Position numbers and translations under genes: made by a program. The notes beneath the pieces were generated by a model, which was not told the DNA's origin, searched no databases, and worked only from the letters and a program-made list of their open reading frames with translations. Positions 1 to 6,641 of a DNA stretch of 9,912 bases are shown in pieces. Origin of the DNA: Chitinophagaceae bacterium. GTDB taxonomy: Bacteria; Bacteroidota; Bacteroidia; Chitinophagales; Chitinophagaceae. How positions within the stretch are numbered: the first letter of the stretch is position 1; every line of letters starts with the position of its first letter. The DNA is taken from assembly GCA_947472635.1 (NCBI GenBank), contig CANJDY010000077.1, positions 1 through 9,912 of the forward strand. Reading direction: 5' to 3'.

Positions 1-714
1 AGTGGTCATTTCATCTACCACCACATTTGCTTCCATACCAGGTTTTACTTTTTGAGTAAACAGATAACAACTGGTTTTATTGTAATCGTCCATATCAATA
101 CTCATGTCATATACATCCGCCATATCATCATCATAAATAGCTGTTTTTCCGGACATGAACGGAAGTCCCTTTATCTTTTTACCCGGATTAAAAAACAACA
201 TTTTTAATTGTTCCTTATGTTTTTGAAGGCCAGATTTACCCTCCACACTAAACCCATTTCCTGCCACTACATTAGTTTCTCCACAGACTGTTCCGGCAGT
301 AAAAAAAAGCGAGGCATACAATTGAGCCGTGTAATAATTGTACTGATGTTCTTCATCATAGTAATCACCCGTAGTTTGTTCTTCCAACACCTCCATTCTT
401 CTACATTGATTTTCAGTTATCTGCTTGGTTTTACTGAAACAAGAAGCCACTGAGGCCCCCTCTTTACCAAGCATCCGAATATCATTGATGGCCGAAAAAC
501 CAAGTATATGCAAATTGCGGAAAGCTTTGTAAAAACTAGTATCATTTTTTATTCGATTGATAAAGCTAGGCACATTGAGTTTATTATTAATCACCACATC
601 ACTGAGCGTAATGATTTTTCTTCCTACTGTAACGTTTATGTCAGCAGAATCCTGCGCGAAGAGTTGAGCCGCAAACAGAAGAAAAATAAATAGAGGAGGG
701 AACTTAGTAAACAT
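1..714 (-). CDS. Secreted protein of unknown function, 3' end cut off by the window edge
   Basis: Reading the minus strand from the ATG at 714 gives 238 codons with no stop, so the gene continues past position 1. I do not recognise a named family. Residues 1-20 form a signal peptide: Lys4, a hydrophobic stretch at about 8-19, and a likely cleavage site after Ala20 (LFA/QD). The mature part is rich in Tyr, Asp and Asn and contains a Tyr-rich patch (YYDEEHQYNYY, 121-131) and the segment ETNVVAGNGF. It has no second membrane segment and no lipobox cysteine, so export to the periplasm or outer surface is inferred. Its overall look suggests a beta-rich LolA-like fold of the kind common in Chitinophagaceae hypothetical proteins, but that is a guess. 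An AGGA lies directly against the start codon. The plus-strand open frames at 208-453 and 508-693 are antisense shadows of this gene. The start is well supported; the function is unknown. Confidence 0.8.
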   Translation of the reverse strand, partial: MFTKFPPLFIFLLFAAQLFAQDSADINVTVGRKIITLSDVVINNKLNVPSFINRIKNDTSFYKAFRNLHILGFSAINDIRMLGKEGASVASCFSKTKQITENQCRRMEVLEEQTTGDYYDEEHQYNYYTAQLYASLFFTAGTVCGETNVVAGNGFSVEGKSGLQKHKEQLKMLFFNPGKKIKGLPFMSGKTAIYDDDMADVYDMSIDMDDYNKTSCYLFTQKVKPGMEANVVVDEMTT

Positions 715-831
715 TCCTACAAATTATTACAATTTTATTAAAATGCTTATAGAGAAGGCAAGATTTTTTAACTCTTTACAAAAAGATATACAAAGAAAAA
801 CAGAGAACCTAGCTTATTATCCGATAACACA

Positions 832-1410
832 CTATTTTGGAAAAACCATTCGATAATCAACACTAATTTTACCTTTACTAATATCCATTAACTTTCTTTT
901 TAACAATGTCCGTTTCAAAGGTTTAATATAATCGATAAATAACTTTCCTTCTATGTGATCATATTCATGCAAAATCACCCTAGCGGTTATACCATTGAAT
1001 GTTTTGGTAAATGGTTGAAAATTTTCATCCAAATAATCAATGGTCACAATTTCGCCCCTTAATACATCCTCCCTTATTTTAGGAATGCTGAGGCAGCCTT
1101 CATTGTAAGACCATTCCTTTCCTTCTATTTTAGTAATCTGGGCATTAATAAAAGTTCCCTTATAACCCGGATCACCTGGATAAAGATCCTGCTCATCTTC
1201 CTCCAAATTTTCAAATATTTGAGTGCTATCCATCACAAAAAGACGCATTTCCCTATTCACCTGCGGAGCAGCTAACCCAACTCCATTACTGTTGTACATG
1301 GTTTCCCACATATCAGCAATGAGCTTTTCCAACTCTGGATAATCCTGTGAAATATCCTTGCAAATTTTTCTTAAAACGGGAGACCCGTAGGCTACTATCG
1401 GTAAAATCAT
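832..1410 (-). CDS. def: Peptide deformylase
   Basis: This 192-residue enzyme removes the formyl group from the N-terminal formyl-methionine of nascent proteins in the cytoplasm, using a ferrous or zinc ion. All three family motifs are intact: GVGLAAPQ (43-50), EGCLS (104-108, metal ligand Cys106) and HEYDH (148-152, ligands His148 and His152, catalytic Glu149). Relative to the E. coli enzyme (Gln50, Cys90, His132) there are 16 extra residues between motifs 1 and 2. They lie in an acidic stretch near residues 66-84 that contains EEDEQD. Translation starts at the only sensible ATG, directly before the conserved N-terminal ILPIVAYG. No Shine-Dalgarno is visible, as is usual in this phylum. It lies 167 bases downstream of ruvX and 117 bases upstream of the secreted protein, all on the same strand. 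There is no methionyl-tRNA formyltransferase gene beside it in this window. Identification is secure. Confidence 0.97.
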   Translation of the reverse strand: MILPIVAYGSPVLRKICKDISQDYPELEKLIADMWETMYNSNGVGLAAPQVNREMRLFVMDSTQIFENLEEDEQDLYPGDPGYKGTFINAQITKIEGKEWSYNEGCLSIPKIREDVLRGEIVTIDYLDENFQPFTKTFNGITARVILHEYDHIEGKLFIDYIKPLKRTLLKRKLMDISKGKISVDYRMVFPK

Positions 1411-1577
1411 AAATACAATTTGGAAAATGTTAGTATTTCTTCATTAAAAAACATCTTTGTCAATAACAACATGAAACATCTGATTGAACGCACCCTAGTA
1501 TTTACCAGCTTGCAACGCTTACTTGCAAACCTTTACTATTGACTGGTCGTTTTTGACCACACAAATTTACTAATTTC

Positions 1578-1991
1578 TTACTGAATGCTTTGAAGATACT
1601 CTTGTAATATAATGGTAGCCGCAATAATGTCTACATTTCCTTTAATTTGGCGGTCCTTTTTCTTCATTCCCATTTGCAACATTGCATCCTTTGCCATTTT
1701 GGAGGTATACCTTTCATCAACAGTTTTCAGCGGCATTTGAGGGAATTCTTTTGTTATTTTTTTGATAGCCTCTTTTACTAATGGAGTTCCATGGGTATCC
1801 GTTTCATCCCAATTAACGGGAAGCCCGATAATCACTAGCTCCACCTGCTCCATGGTAAAATATTTTTTTAGATACGGAATTAGCTCCTTTGAATCAATGG
1901 TAACTAACCCAGTAGCAATAATTTGCATCGGATCTGTTACAGCCAGCCCTGTTCTTTTGCCACCATAGTCGATTGCTAATATCCTAGCCAT
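1578..1991 (-). CDS. ruvX: YqgF/RuvX family RNase H-fold protein (pre-16S rRNA processing; putative Holliday junction resolvase)
   Basis: The product is 137 residues, the usual length for this family. The RNase H-like fold is marked by the N-terminal strand ILAIDYGGKRTGLAV with catalytic Asp8. Next come the VIIGLPVN segment (53-60), the VDERYTS motif with Glu93 (91-97), and the C-terminal DIIAATIIL with Asp121. These three acidic residues are the expected metal-binding set. Members mature the 5' end of 16S rRNA and have been linked to transcription antitermination; the resolvase role was proposed from the fold. I place the start at the ATG at 1991, giving MARILAIDYG. The frame also opens two codons earlier with TTG at 1997, but ATG puts the N-terminus at the conserved position. 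The gene follows ubiA by 70 bases and may be co-transcribed with it, although a perfect -7 box lies right before its ATG (see that entry). Confidence 0.94.
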   Translation of the reverse strand: MARILAIDYGGKRTGLAVTDPMQIIATGLVTIDSKELIPYLKKYFTMEQVELVIIGLPVNWDETDTHGTPLVKEAIKKITKEFPQMPLKTVDERYTSKMAKDAMLQMGMKKKDRQIKGNVDIIAATIILQEYLQSIQ

Positions 1992-1994
1992 GAG

Positions 1995-2002
1995 CAAATG
2001 TA
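1995..2002 (-). promoter_or_regulatory. Possible Bacteroidetes -7 promoter element abutting the ruvX start
   Basis: Read on the minus strand the bases are TACATTTG, a perfect match to the Bacteroidetes -7 consensus TAnnTTTG. Its last base is only three bases before the ruvX ATG. A one-mismatch -33 element (TTTC for TTTG, at 2021-2024) lies 18 bases upstream. With the usual geometry the transcript would begin at or next to the A of the ATG, giving a leaderless mRNA. An eight-base motif with two free positions can occur by chance in AT-rich DNA, so this is only a candidate. Confidence 0.25.
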
Positions 2003-2040
2003 TGAATTATGAATGGAGAAGAAATTGAGAAATATTACTC

Positions 2041-2060
2041 TAGGGTTTTATACATCCCTA
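2041..2060 (-). repeat. Short inverted repeat between ubiA and ruvX
   Basis: TAGGG at 2041-2045 and CCCTA at 2056-2060 are perfect inverted arms of five bases around a 10-base loop, immediately after the ubiA stop codon. The location would suit an RNA hairpin at the 3' end of ubiA. No U-tract follows on the minus strand, so it is not a canonical intrinsic terminator. An arm this short could be chance. Confidence 0.25.
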
Positions 2061-2061
2061 T

Positions 2062-2964
2062 TTACCCAGTAAGGTAGGTTCTAAAATAAATATCCAACAA
2101 AACAAATACCGAAAATACTACTGAGGCTATCCCATTGGCAGTCATAAAAGCAATATTCACCTTGCTAAGGTCAGTGGGTTTAACTATAGAATGCTGATAG
2201 ACCAACATCCCGATAAATACAGTTACTCCCAGCCAATACAACCACCCAAAATGGCCATAAATACCCGCTGAAACTACACTGGCCGCAGATAACAAATGTA
2301 AATATGCTGAAACCTTCAATGCTTTAGACTTTCCCAATGCAGCAGGAATAGAATGTAGCTGATGAGCCTTATCAAATTGCTCATCCTGCAATGCATAGAT
2401 TATATCGAAACCGCTTACCCAAAACAATACAGTTAGAGAAAACAAAATAGGCAGTAGTTCAAACTTTCCGGTAACAGCCAGATAAGCGCCAATAGGAGCA
2501 AGGCTTAACCCAATGCCAAGTACTAAGTGACACAATGCTGTAAAACGTTTGGTATAACTGTAAAACAACACCACCAACAGGGCTACTGGGGATAAATAAA
2601 AACAAATCGGATTGATAAAAAAAGTGACTGAAATAAAAAGAAGGCAATTGACAATCACAAACCGCAATGCACTTTGCTTAGAAATAATACCCGCCGGAAT
2701 TTCACGGATGGCCGTACGGGGGTTTTTTGCATCAAAACTGCTATCAAGATAACGGTTGAAAGCCATGGCTGCACTACGCGCAAAGACCATACATAAAATT
2801 ACCTGTATAAATAATTTGGGTGAATATGCACCCATAGGCAAGGTGGTAGTAGATGAAAAATGGGGCGCGAATATTCCAATAAAAAAACCAATAATGGCAA
2901 ATGGTAAAGCAAAAATTGTATGCGAAAACTTCACTAAGCCTGCATATTTTTTTATATTATTCAT
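2062..2964 (-). CDS. ubiA: UbiA-family aromatic prenyltransferase (4-hydroxybenzoate polyprenyltransferase-like, possibly MqnP)
   Basis: This is a 300-residue integral membrane protein with about eight or nine hydrophobic segments. UbiA enzymes attach a polyprenyl chain to an aromatic acceptor during quinone synthesis. The first Asp-rich motif is N70-x3-D74-x3-D78, followed by NPRT at 81-84, which binds the prenyl diphosphate through magnesium. The second is D187-x2-Y190-x3-D194-x3-D198. The N-terminal FSHTIFALPFA and the FDIIYALQDEQFD segment resemble the UbiA subgroup long annotated as 4-hydroxybenzoate polyprenyltransferase, part of which is now MqnP of the futalosine menaquinone route. 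Many Bacteroidetes lack ubiquinone, so a menaquinone role is the more likely inference. The substrate cannot be read from sequence, and no mqn or men gene lies beside it. The ATG at 2964 has no Shine-Dalgarno. It sits 158 bases downstream of the methyltransferase gene and 70 bases upstream of ruvX. Family is certain, substrate uncertain. Confidence 0.9.
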   Translation of the reverse strand: MNNIKKYAGLVKFSHTIFALPFAIIGFFIGIFAPHFSSTTTLPMGAYSPKLFIQVILCMVFARSAAMAFNRYLDSSFDAKNPRTAIREIPAGIISKQSALRFVIVNCLLFISVTFFINPICFYLSPVALLVVLFYSYTKRFTALCHLVLGIGLSLAPIGAYLAVTGKFELLPILFSLTVLFWVSGFDIIYALQDEQFDKAHQLHSIPAALGKSKALKVSAYLHLLSAASVVSAGIYGHFGWLYWLGVTVFIGMLVYQHSIVKPTDLSKVNIAFMTANGIASVVFSVFVLLDIYFRTYLTG

Positions 2965-3075
2965 TCAATAAATTATTATACACCATAAAAAATGAAATAC
3001 GCACAACACGCGAAAATGTAAATACTGGAATTGATTTAAAAACCGATTGTTATAAAAATTGGCTTTTACTCATAT

Positions 3076-3110
3076 CCTTTTAATGAATTGGTATGCAACT
3101 CAATTAAAGG
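3076..3110. repeat. Imperfect inverted repeat between the methyltransferase gene and ubiA
   Basis: CCTTTTAAT (3076-3084) can pair with ATTAAAGG (3103-3110) as an eight-pair stem with one bulged T and an 18-base loop. It lies just after the stop of the minus-strand methyltransferase gene. Neither strand shows a T-tract after the stem, so terminator function is doubtful. It may still act as an mRNA 3' end structure. The rest of the 158-base gap (2965-3122) is AT-rich and shows nothing else I can name. Confidence 0.25.
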
Positions 3111-3122
3111 CTTCTACTTGAT

Positions 3123-3662
3123 TCAACCCTTGACCAACTTTCTTTTTCGGACTAACTCCCATAATACCACCCCTGCCGCAGTAGCAATGTTCAATGAATG
3201 CTTCATCCCAAATTGAGGAATCTCTATACACCCCGCAGATTGCTGAATGGTAGATTGTTCAACCCCTGTTACCTCATTTCCAAAGATCACTGCAATTTTA
3301 TCTGTGATGGCAAAATTCAAATCATTTAACATAGTGCTTCCAGCAGCCTGCTCTACAGCAAAAACGGTATACCCCAATGCCTGTAATTCAGCTATAGCCG
3401 AACTCGTATGGTCAAAATGTTTCCAAAACACAGTTTCCTCTGCCCCAAGGGCTGTTTTCTTGATTTCCTTGTGTGGAGGACAACAGGTATATCCGCAAAT
3501 GTATATTGCTTCTAATAAAAATGCATCGGCAGTCCTGAATACACTACCTACATTATAAGCACTGCGGATGTTTTCCAGCACCACAACCAGGGGTATTTTA
3601 TCAGATTGCTTGAACTCGGCAACCGATAACCTGTTTAACTCATCCATGCTCAATTTTCTCAT
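3123..3662 (-). CDS. SpoU/TrmH-family RNA 2'-O-ribose methyltransferase
   Basis: The 179-residue product is a SPOUT-class, S-adenosylmethionine-dependent methyltransferase that modifies the ribose of a tRNA or rRNA nucleotide. The three TrmH motifs are present. Motif 1 is NVGSVFRTADAF, with Asn37 and the catalytic-type Arg43. Motif 2 is IFGNEVTGVE (126-135). Motif 3 is IEIPQFGMKHSLNIATAAG (146-164), with Ser156 and Asn158; its residues line the trefoil-knot SAM pocket. Only a short tail (1-25) precedes the catalytic domain, so it lacks the L30e-like RNA-binding domain of RlmB. The length lies between TrmL (about 157 residues) and TrmH (about 229). The RNA target cannot be assigned; tRNA modification is my guess. 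The gene is divergent from mutS across 213 bases. A weak AAGGGG lies 11 bases before the ATG, and a good -7 box lies further upstream (3689-3696). Confidence 0.93.
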   Translation of the reverse strand: MRKLSMDELNRLSVAEFKQSDKIPLVVVLENIRSAYNVGSVFRTADAFLLEAIYICGYTCCPPHKEIKKTALGAEETVFWKHFDHTSSAIAELQALGYTVFAVEQAAGSTMLNDLNFAITDKIAVIFGNEVTGVEQSTIQQSAGCIEIPQFGMKHSLNIATAAGVVLWELVRKRKLVKG

Positions 3663-3688
3663 AATTAGCGTAACCCCTTATTTTGATG

Positions 3689-3696
3689 CAAAAGTA
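3689..3696 (-). promoter_or_regulatory. Likely Bacteroidetes -7 promoter element for the TrmH-family gene
   Basis: On the minus strand these bases read TACTTTTG, a perfect TAnnTTTG match. With the usual geometry transcription would start near 3685, giving a leader of about 23 bases before the ATG at 3662. A TTTG lies upstream (3711-3714) but only 14 bases away, shorter than the roughly 19 expected for the -33 element, so that half is weak. The box lies in the divergent intergenic region shared with mutS. Confidence 0.4.
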
Positions 3697-3875
3697 ATTC
3701 ACATCTTTCACAAACCCTTCTTAAAACCTAATAAAGGCCCTATTTTTGCTGCTACAGGTAAACTATCTTATACAAAAATTAAAATATGAGCATTTGCTTC
3801 AGCAGCTTTGTTACTAAAAAATTGTAGCCGATGCATTTTTAACTTTTAAACTTTTACTACTTTCACACTACTACC

Positions 3876-6488
3876 ATGGCCAAGTCAACCGGAGAAACCC
3901 CTTTAATGCAGCAACACAATGCCATCAAGGCTAAATACCCTGATGCTATTTTGCTTTTTCGGGTAGGGGATTTTTATGAAACATTTGGGCAAGATGCAGT
4001 CAATGCCTCCGGTGTACTAGGAATTACATTAACAAAAAGAAATAATGGAGATGCTAATTCGTCGCAGCTAGCTGGCTTTCCACACCACGCACTAGATACC
4101 TACTTACACAAATTGGTAAAAGCTGGCTACCGGGTAGCTATCTGTGACCAACTGGAAGATCCAAAACAGGCAAAAGGAATCGTTAAAAGGGGTGTTACCG
4201 AATTGGTTACACCAGGGGTAGCTACCAGCGATAAATTATTGGAGTACAATAGCAATAACTTTTTGGCCGCCCTTCACTTTGAGGGATCAAAAATTGGTAT
4301 CGCGTTTTTAGATATTAGCACAGGCGAATTTTTTGTAGCCGAAGGCGACCGAGAATATGCAGACAAATTACTGCAAAGCTTACATCCTGCAGAAGTGATT
4401 TTTCAACGCAACCAACAAAAAAATTTCAAGGAATATTTTGGCACTAAATTTTTTACCTATACCCTTGATGAATGGATTTTTGCAGAGGCTTATGCAAGTG
4501 AAAGTCTGCTAAAACATTTTGGCACCCACAGTTTGAAGGGGTTTGGGGTAGAAAGTTTACGGGAGGGAACGATTGCTGCAGGCGCTATTCTGCATTATTT
4601 AAAAGATACGGAGCATCCAAATTTGGGCCATATTACTTCCATTCAAAGAATCGATCGAGAAGAACATTTGTGGATGGACCGATTTACCATCCGCAATTTA
4701 GAATTATTTGGAGGAGCTGATGGAAGCAACACTTTATTGAAAGTATTGGACAATACCGTTTCCCCGATGGGTGCGCGTCTATTGAAACGCTGGATGGTAC
4801 TACCACTGAATGATAGCATAAAAATAAAAGAGCGACTTGATACAGTTGAATACTTTCTAAATGAAGCCGATATAAGAAATAAAATTTCGCATCATGTGAA
4901 ACAGGCAGGTGATGTGGAAAGACTCGTAAGTAAAGTGCCATTAAAAAAAGTCAACCCACGGGAAGTATTGCAAATTGCTCGGGGCTTATTACAAACTGCT
5001 TCCATAAAAGAAATTTGTGCCGCCACCAATAATGAGTATTTAAATCGCCTAGGCGACTCACTCAATCCCTGCAAGCTGATTGTAGAAAAAATAGTTACAG
5101 AAATTAATGAAGCTCCGCCAGCCCTTGCATCAAAGGGAGGAGTTATCGCAAATGGTATCAACCAGGAGTTGGATGAATTAAGGAAAATATCCAGCGGTGG
5201 AAAAGAGTACCTGATAGAACTCCAACAAAAAGAAGCAATCGCCACCGGCATATCTTCTTTAAAGATCAGTTTCAACAATGTATTTGGTTATTACCTAGAA
5301 GTTACCAATTTGCACAAAACAAAAGTGCCCGAAACCTGGATTCGTAAACAAACACTGGCCAATGCAGAACGATATATTACACCTGAATTAAAAGTGTACG
5401 AAGAAAAAATTGTAGGCGCCGAGGATAAAATTCTTCAAATAGAAATGCAACTTTTTGAAAAATTATTAAATGAGTTGCAGGATTATATTGCTCCCATGCA
5501 GGTAAATGGACATGTGATGGCAATATTGGATTGTTTAACCTGCTTTGCACACAATGCCCTCCAGTACCAGTACAAAAAACCTGTAATCAACGATAGCAAT
5601 ATTCTAGATATTAAAGATAGTCGCCACCCTGTCATTGAAAGATATTTGCCTCCAGGCGAAACTTATATTTCCAATAATATATACTTAGATCCTTCAAGCC
5701 AGCAGATTATTATTTTAACCGGGCCAAATATGAGCGGTAAGAGTGCAATCCTACGGCAGACAGCCCTCATCACCCTGATGGCACATATGGGCAGTTTTGT
5801 TCCTTCGAGCGATGCGAAAATTCCATTAACGGATAAAATATTTACCCGGGTAGGTGCTAGCGATAATTTGAGTGGTGGTGAAAGTACTTTTATGGTGGAG
5901 ATGAATGAAACGGCTAGCATCATCAATAATATCACTCCCCGAAGTCTGATTTTACTCGATGAAATTGGAAGAGGCACTTCCACCTATGATGGCATTTCTA
6001 TTGCTTGGAGTATCGTAGAATATTTACACCAGTCAGCTAATAGCCCTAAAACATTATTTGCCACACATTACCACGAATTAAACGAATTGGAAAATAAATT
6101 ACCGCGTGTAAAGAATTACCATGTTACCAATAAGGAAGTAGGAAACAAAATTATTTTTTTACGAAAGCTTGCACCAGGTGGAAGTATACACAGTTTTGGT
6201 ATTCACGTGGCTCGCATGGCAGGAATGCCGCCAAGCTTAATTGAAAGAGCGAATGAAGTTTTATTGCAATTAGAACAAAGTCGGGACAATCGAGCAGAAA
6301 ACAAGGGGGACAGTTTGGATGAAAAAATACAACAACTCAGTATTCCAAAAATGCAGCTTAGTATTTTTGATGCACATTCCGCCACATTTGAAGAGATTAG
6401 GACTTTGTTGAATGCTGTTGACATCAACCGATTAACACCGGTAGAAGCATTGCTGAAATTACAGGAGGTAAAGGCGAAGGTAAAGTAA
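3876..6488 (+). CDS. mutS: DNA mismatch repair protein MutS
   Basis: This full-length 870-residue MutS (E. coli MutS is 853) recognises mismatches and small loops and recruits MutL. The N-terminal mismatch-binding domain carries the Phe-x-Glu motif in GDFYETF, with Phe33 for stacking and Glu35. Connector, lever (GDVERL near 350) and clamp regions follow. The C-terminal ABC-type ATPase has Walker A GPNMSGKS (616-623), signature LSGGEST (665-671), Walker B LILLDE (691-696) followed by GRGTSTYDG, and the switch THYHEL (730-735). Near the end QLSIF (827-831) matches the beta-clamp binding consensus. The last 35 or so residues, including LTPVEALLKL, resemble the helix-loop-helix oligomerisation domain. 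These features separate it from MutS2, which has a Smr domain and no mismatch-binding domain. The ATG at 3876 gives the expected short N-terminus; no Shine-Dalgarno is seen. No mutL is adjacent. The open frame is intact. Confidence 0.98.
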   Translation: MAKSTGETPLMQQHNAIKAKYPDAILLFRVGDFYETFGQDAVNASGVLGITLTKRNNGDANSSQLAGFPHHALDTYLHKLVKAGYRVAICDQLEDPKQAKGIVKRGVTELVTPGVATSDKLLEYNSNNFLAALHFEGSKIGIAFLDISTGEFFVAEGDREYADKLLQSLHPAEVIFQRNQQKNFKEYFGTKFFTYTLDEWIFAEAYASESLLKHFGTHSLKGFGVESLREGTIAAGAILHYLKDTEHPNLGHITSIQRIDREEHLWMDRFTIRNLELFGGADGSNTLLKVLDNTVSPMGARLLKRWMVLPLNDSIKIKERLDTVEYFLNEADIRNKISHHVKQAGDVERLVSKVPLKKVNPREVLQIARGLLQTASIKEICAATNNEYLNRLGDSLNPCKLIVEKIVTEINEAPPALASKGGVIANGINQELDELRKISSGGKEYLIELQQKEAIATGISSLKISFNNVFGYYLEVTNLHKTKVPETWIRKQTLANAERYITPELKVYEEKIVGAEDKILQIEMQLFEKLLNELQDYIAPMQVNGHVMAILDCLTCFAHNALQYQYKKPVINDSNILDIKDSRHPVIERYLPPGETYISNNIYLDPSSQQIIILTGPNMSGKSAILRQTALITLMAHMGSFVPSSDAKIPLTDKIFTRVGASDNLSGGESTFMVEMNETASIINNITPRSLILLDEIGRGTSTYDGISIAWSIVEYLHQSANSPKTLFATHYHELNELENKLPRVKNYHVTNKEVGNKIIFLRKLAPGGSIHSFGIHVARMAGMPPSLIERANEVLLQLEQSRDNRAENKGDSLDEKIQQLSIPKMQLSIFDAHSATFEEIRTLLNAVDINRLTPVEALLKLQEVKAKVK

Positions 6489-6641
6489 GCCAACTATACA
6501 CTCAATGGCAGCAAACTCAGGGAATACTTTTACTAGAGAAAGAAAGCCACTTTGGGAATCCGCTATTTTTACATCACTCAGAATTCTCTAAAAGCAAAAT
6601 GACTGACTAAGGCGCCAATAATTTATCTTTACTACTATCTT

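Noticed and set aside
208..693. Two plus-strand open frames (208-453 and 508-693)
   Set aside because: They are antisense to a continuous minus-strand frame with a signal peptide starting at 714, and their sequence is low-complexity with no family resemblance.
1471..1542. Plus-strand small ORF of 23 codons between ruvX and def
   Set aside because: It has no Shine-Dalgarno, only a one-mismatch -7 box with no -33 partner, and no recognisable peptide features. A frame this short is expected by chance.
3840..3847. TAACTTTT as a -7 promoter element for mutS
   Set aside because: It misses the final G, and the nearest TTG (3822-3824) is only 15 bases away, so it is not strong enough to annotate.
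4684..6493. Several minus-strand open frames inside mutS
   Set aside because: They lie opposite a full-length mutS with all motifs intact and show no family features of their own.
6505..6591. Small plus-strand ORF of 28 codons, and an overlapping ATG-less open frame, in the mutS to T9SS-cargo gap
   Set aside because: The first has no start context and no likeness to a known protein. The second has no start codon before its stop at about 6608-6610. There is not enough to call a gene or a remnant.
6624..6631. TATCTTTA as a -7 promoter element for the T9SS cargo gene
   Set aside because: It misses the final G of TAnnTTTG, and no TTG lies at the expected distance upstream.
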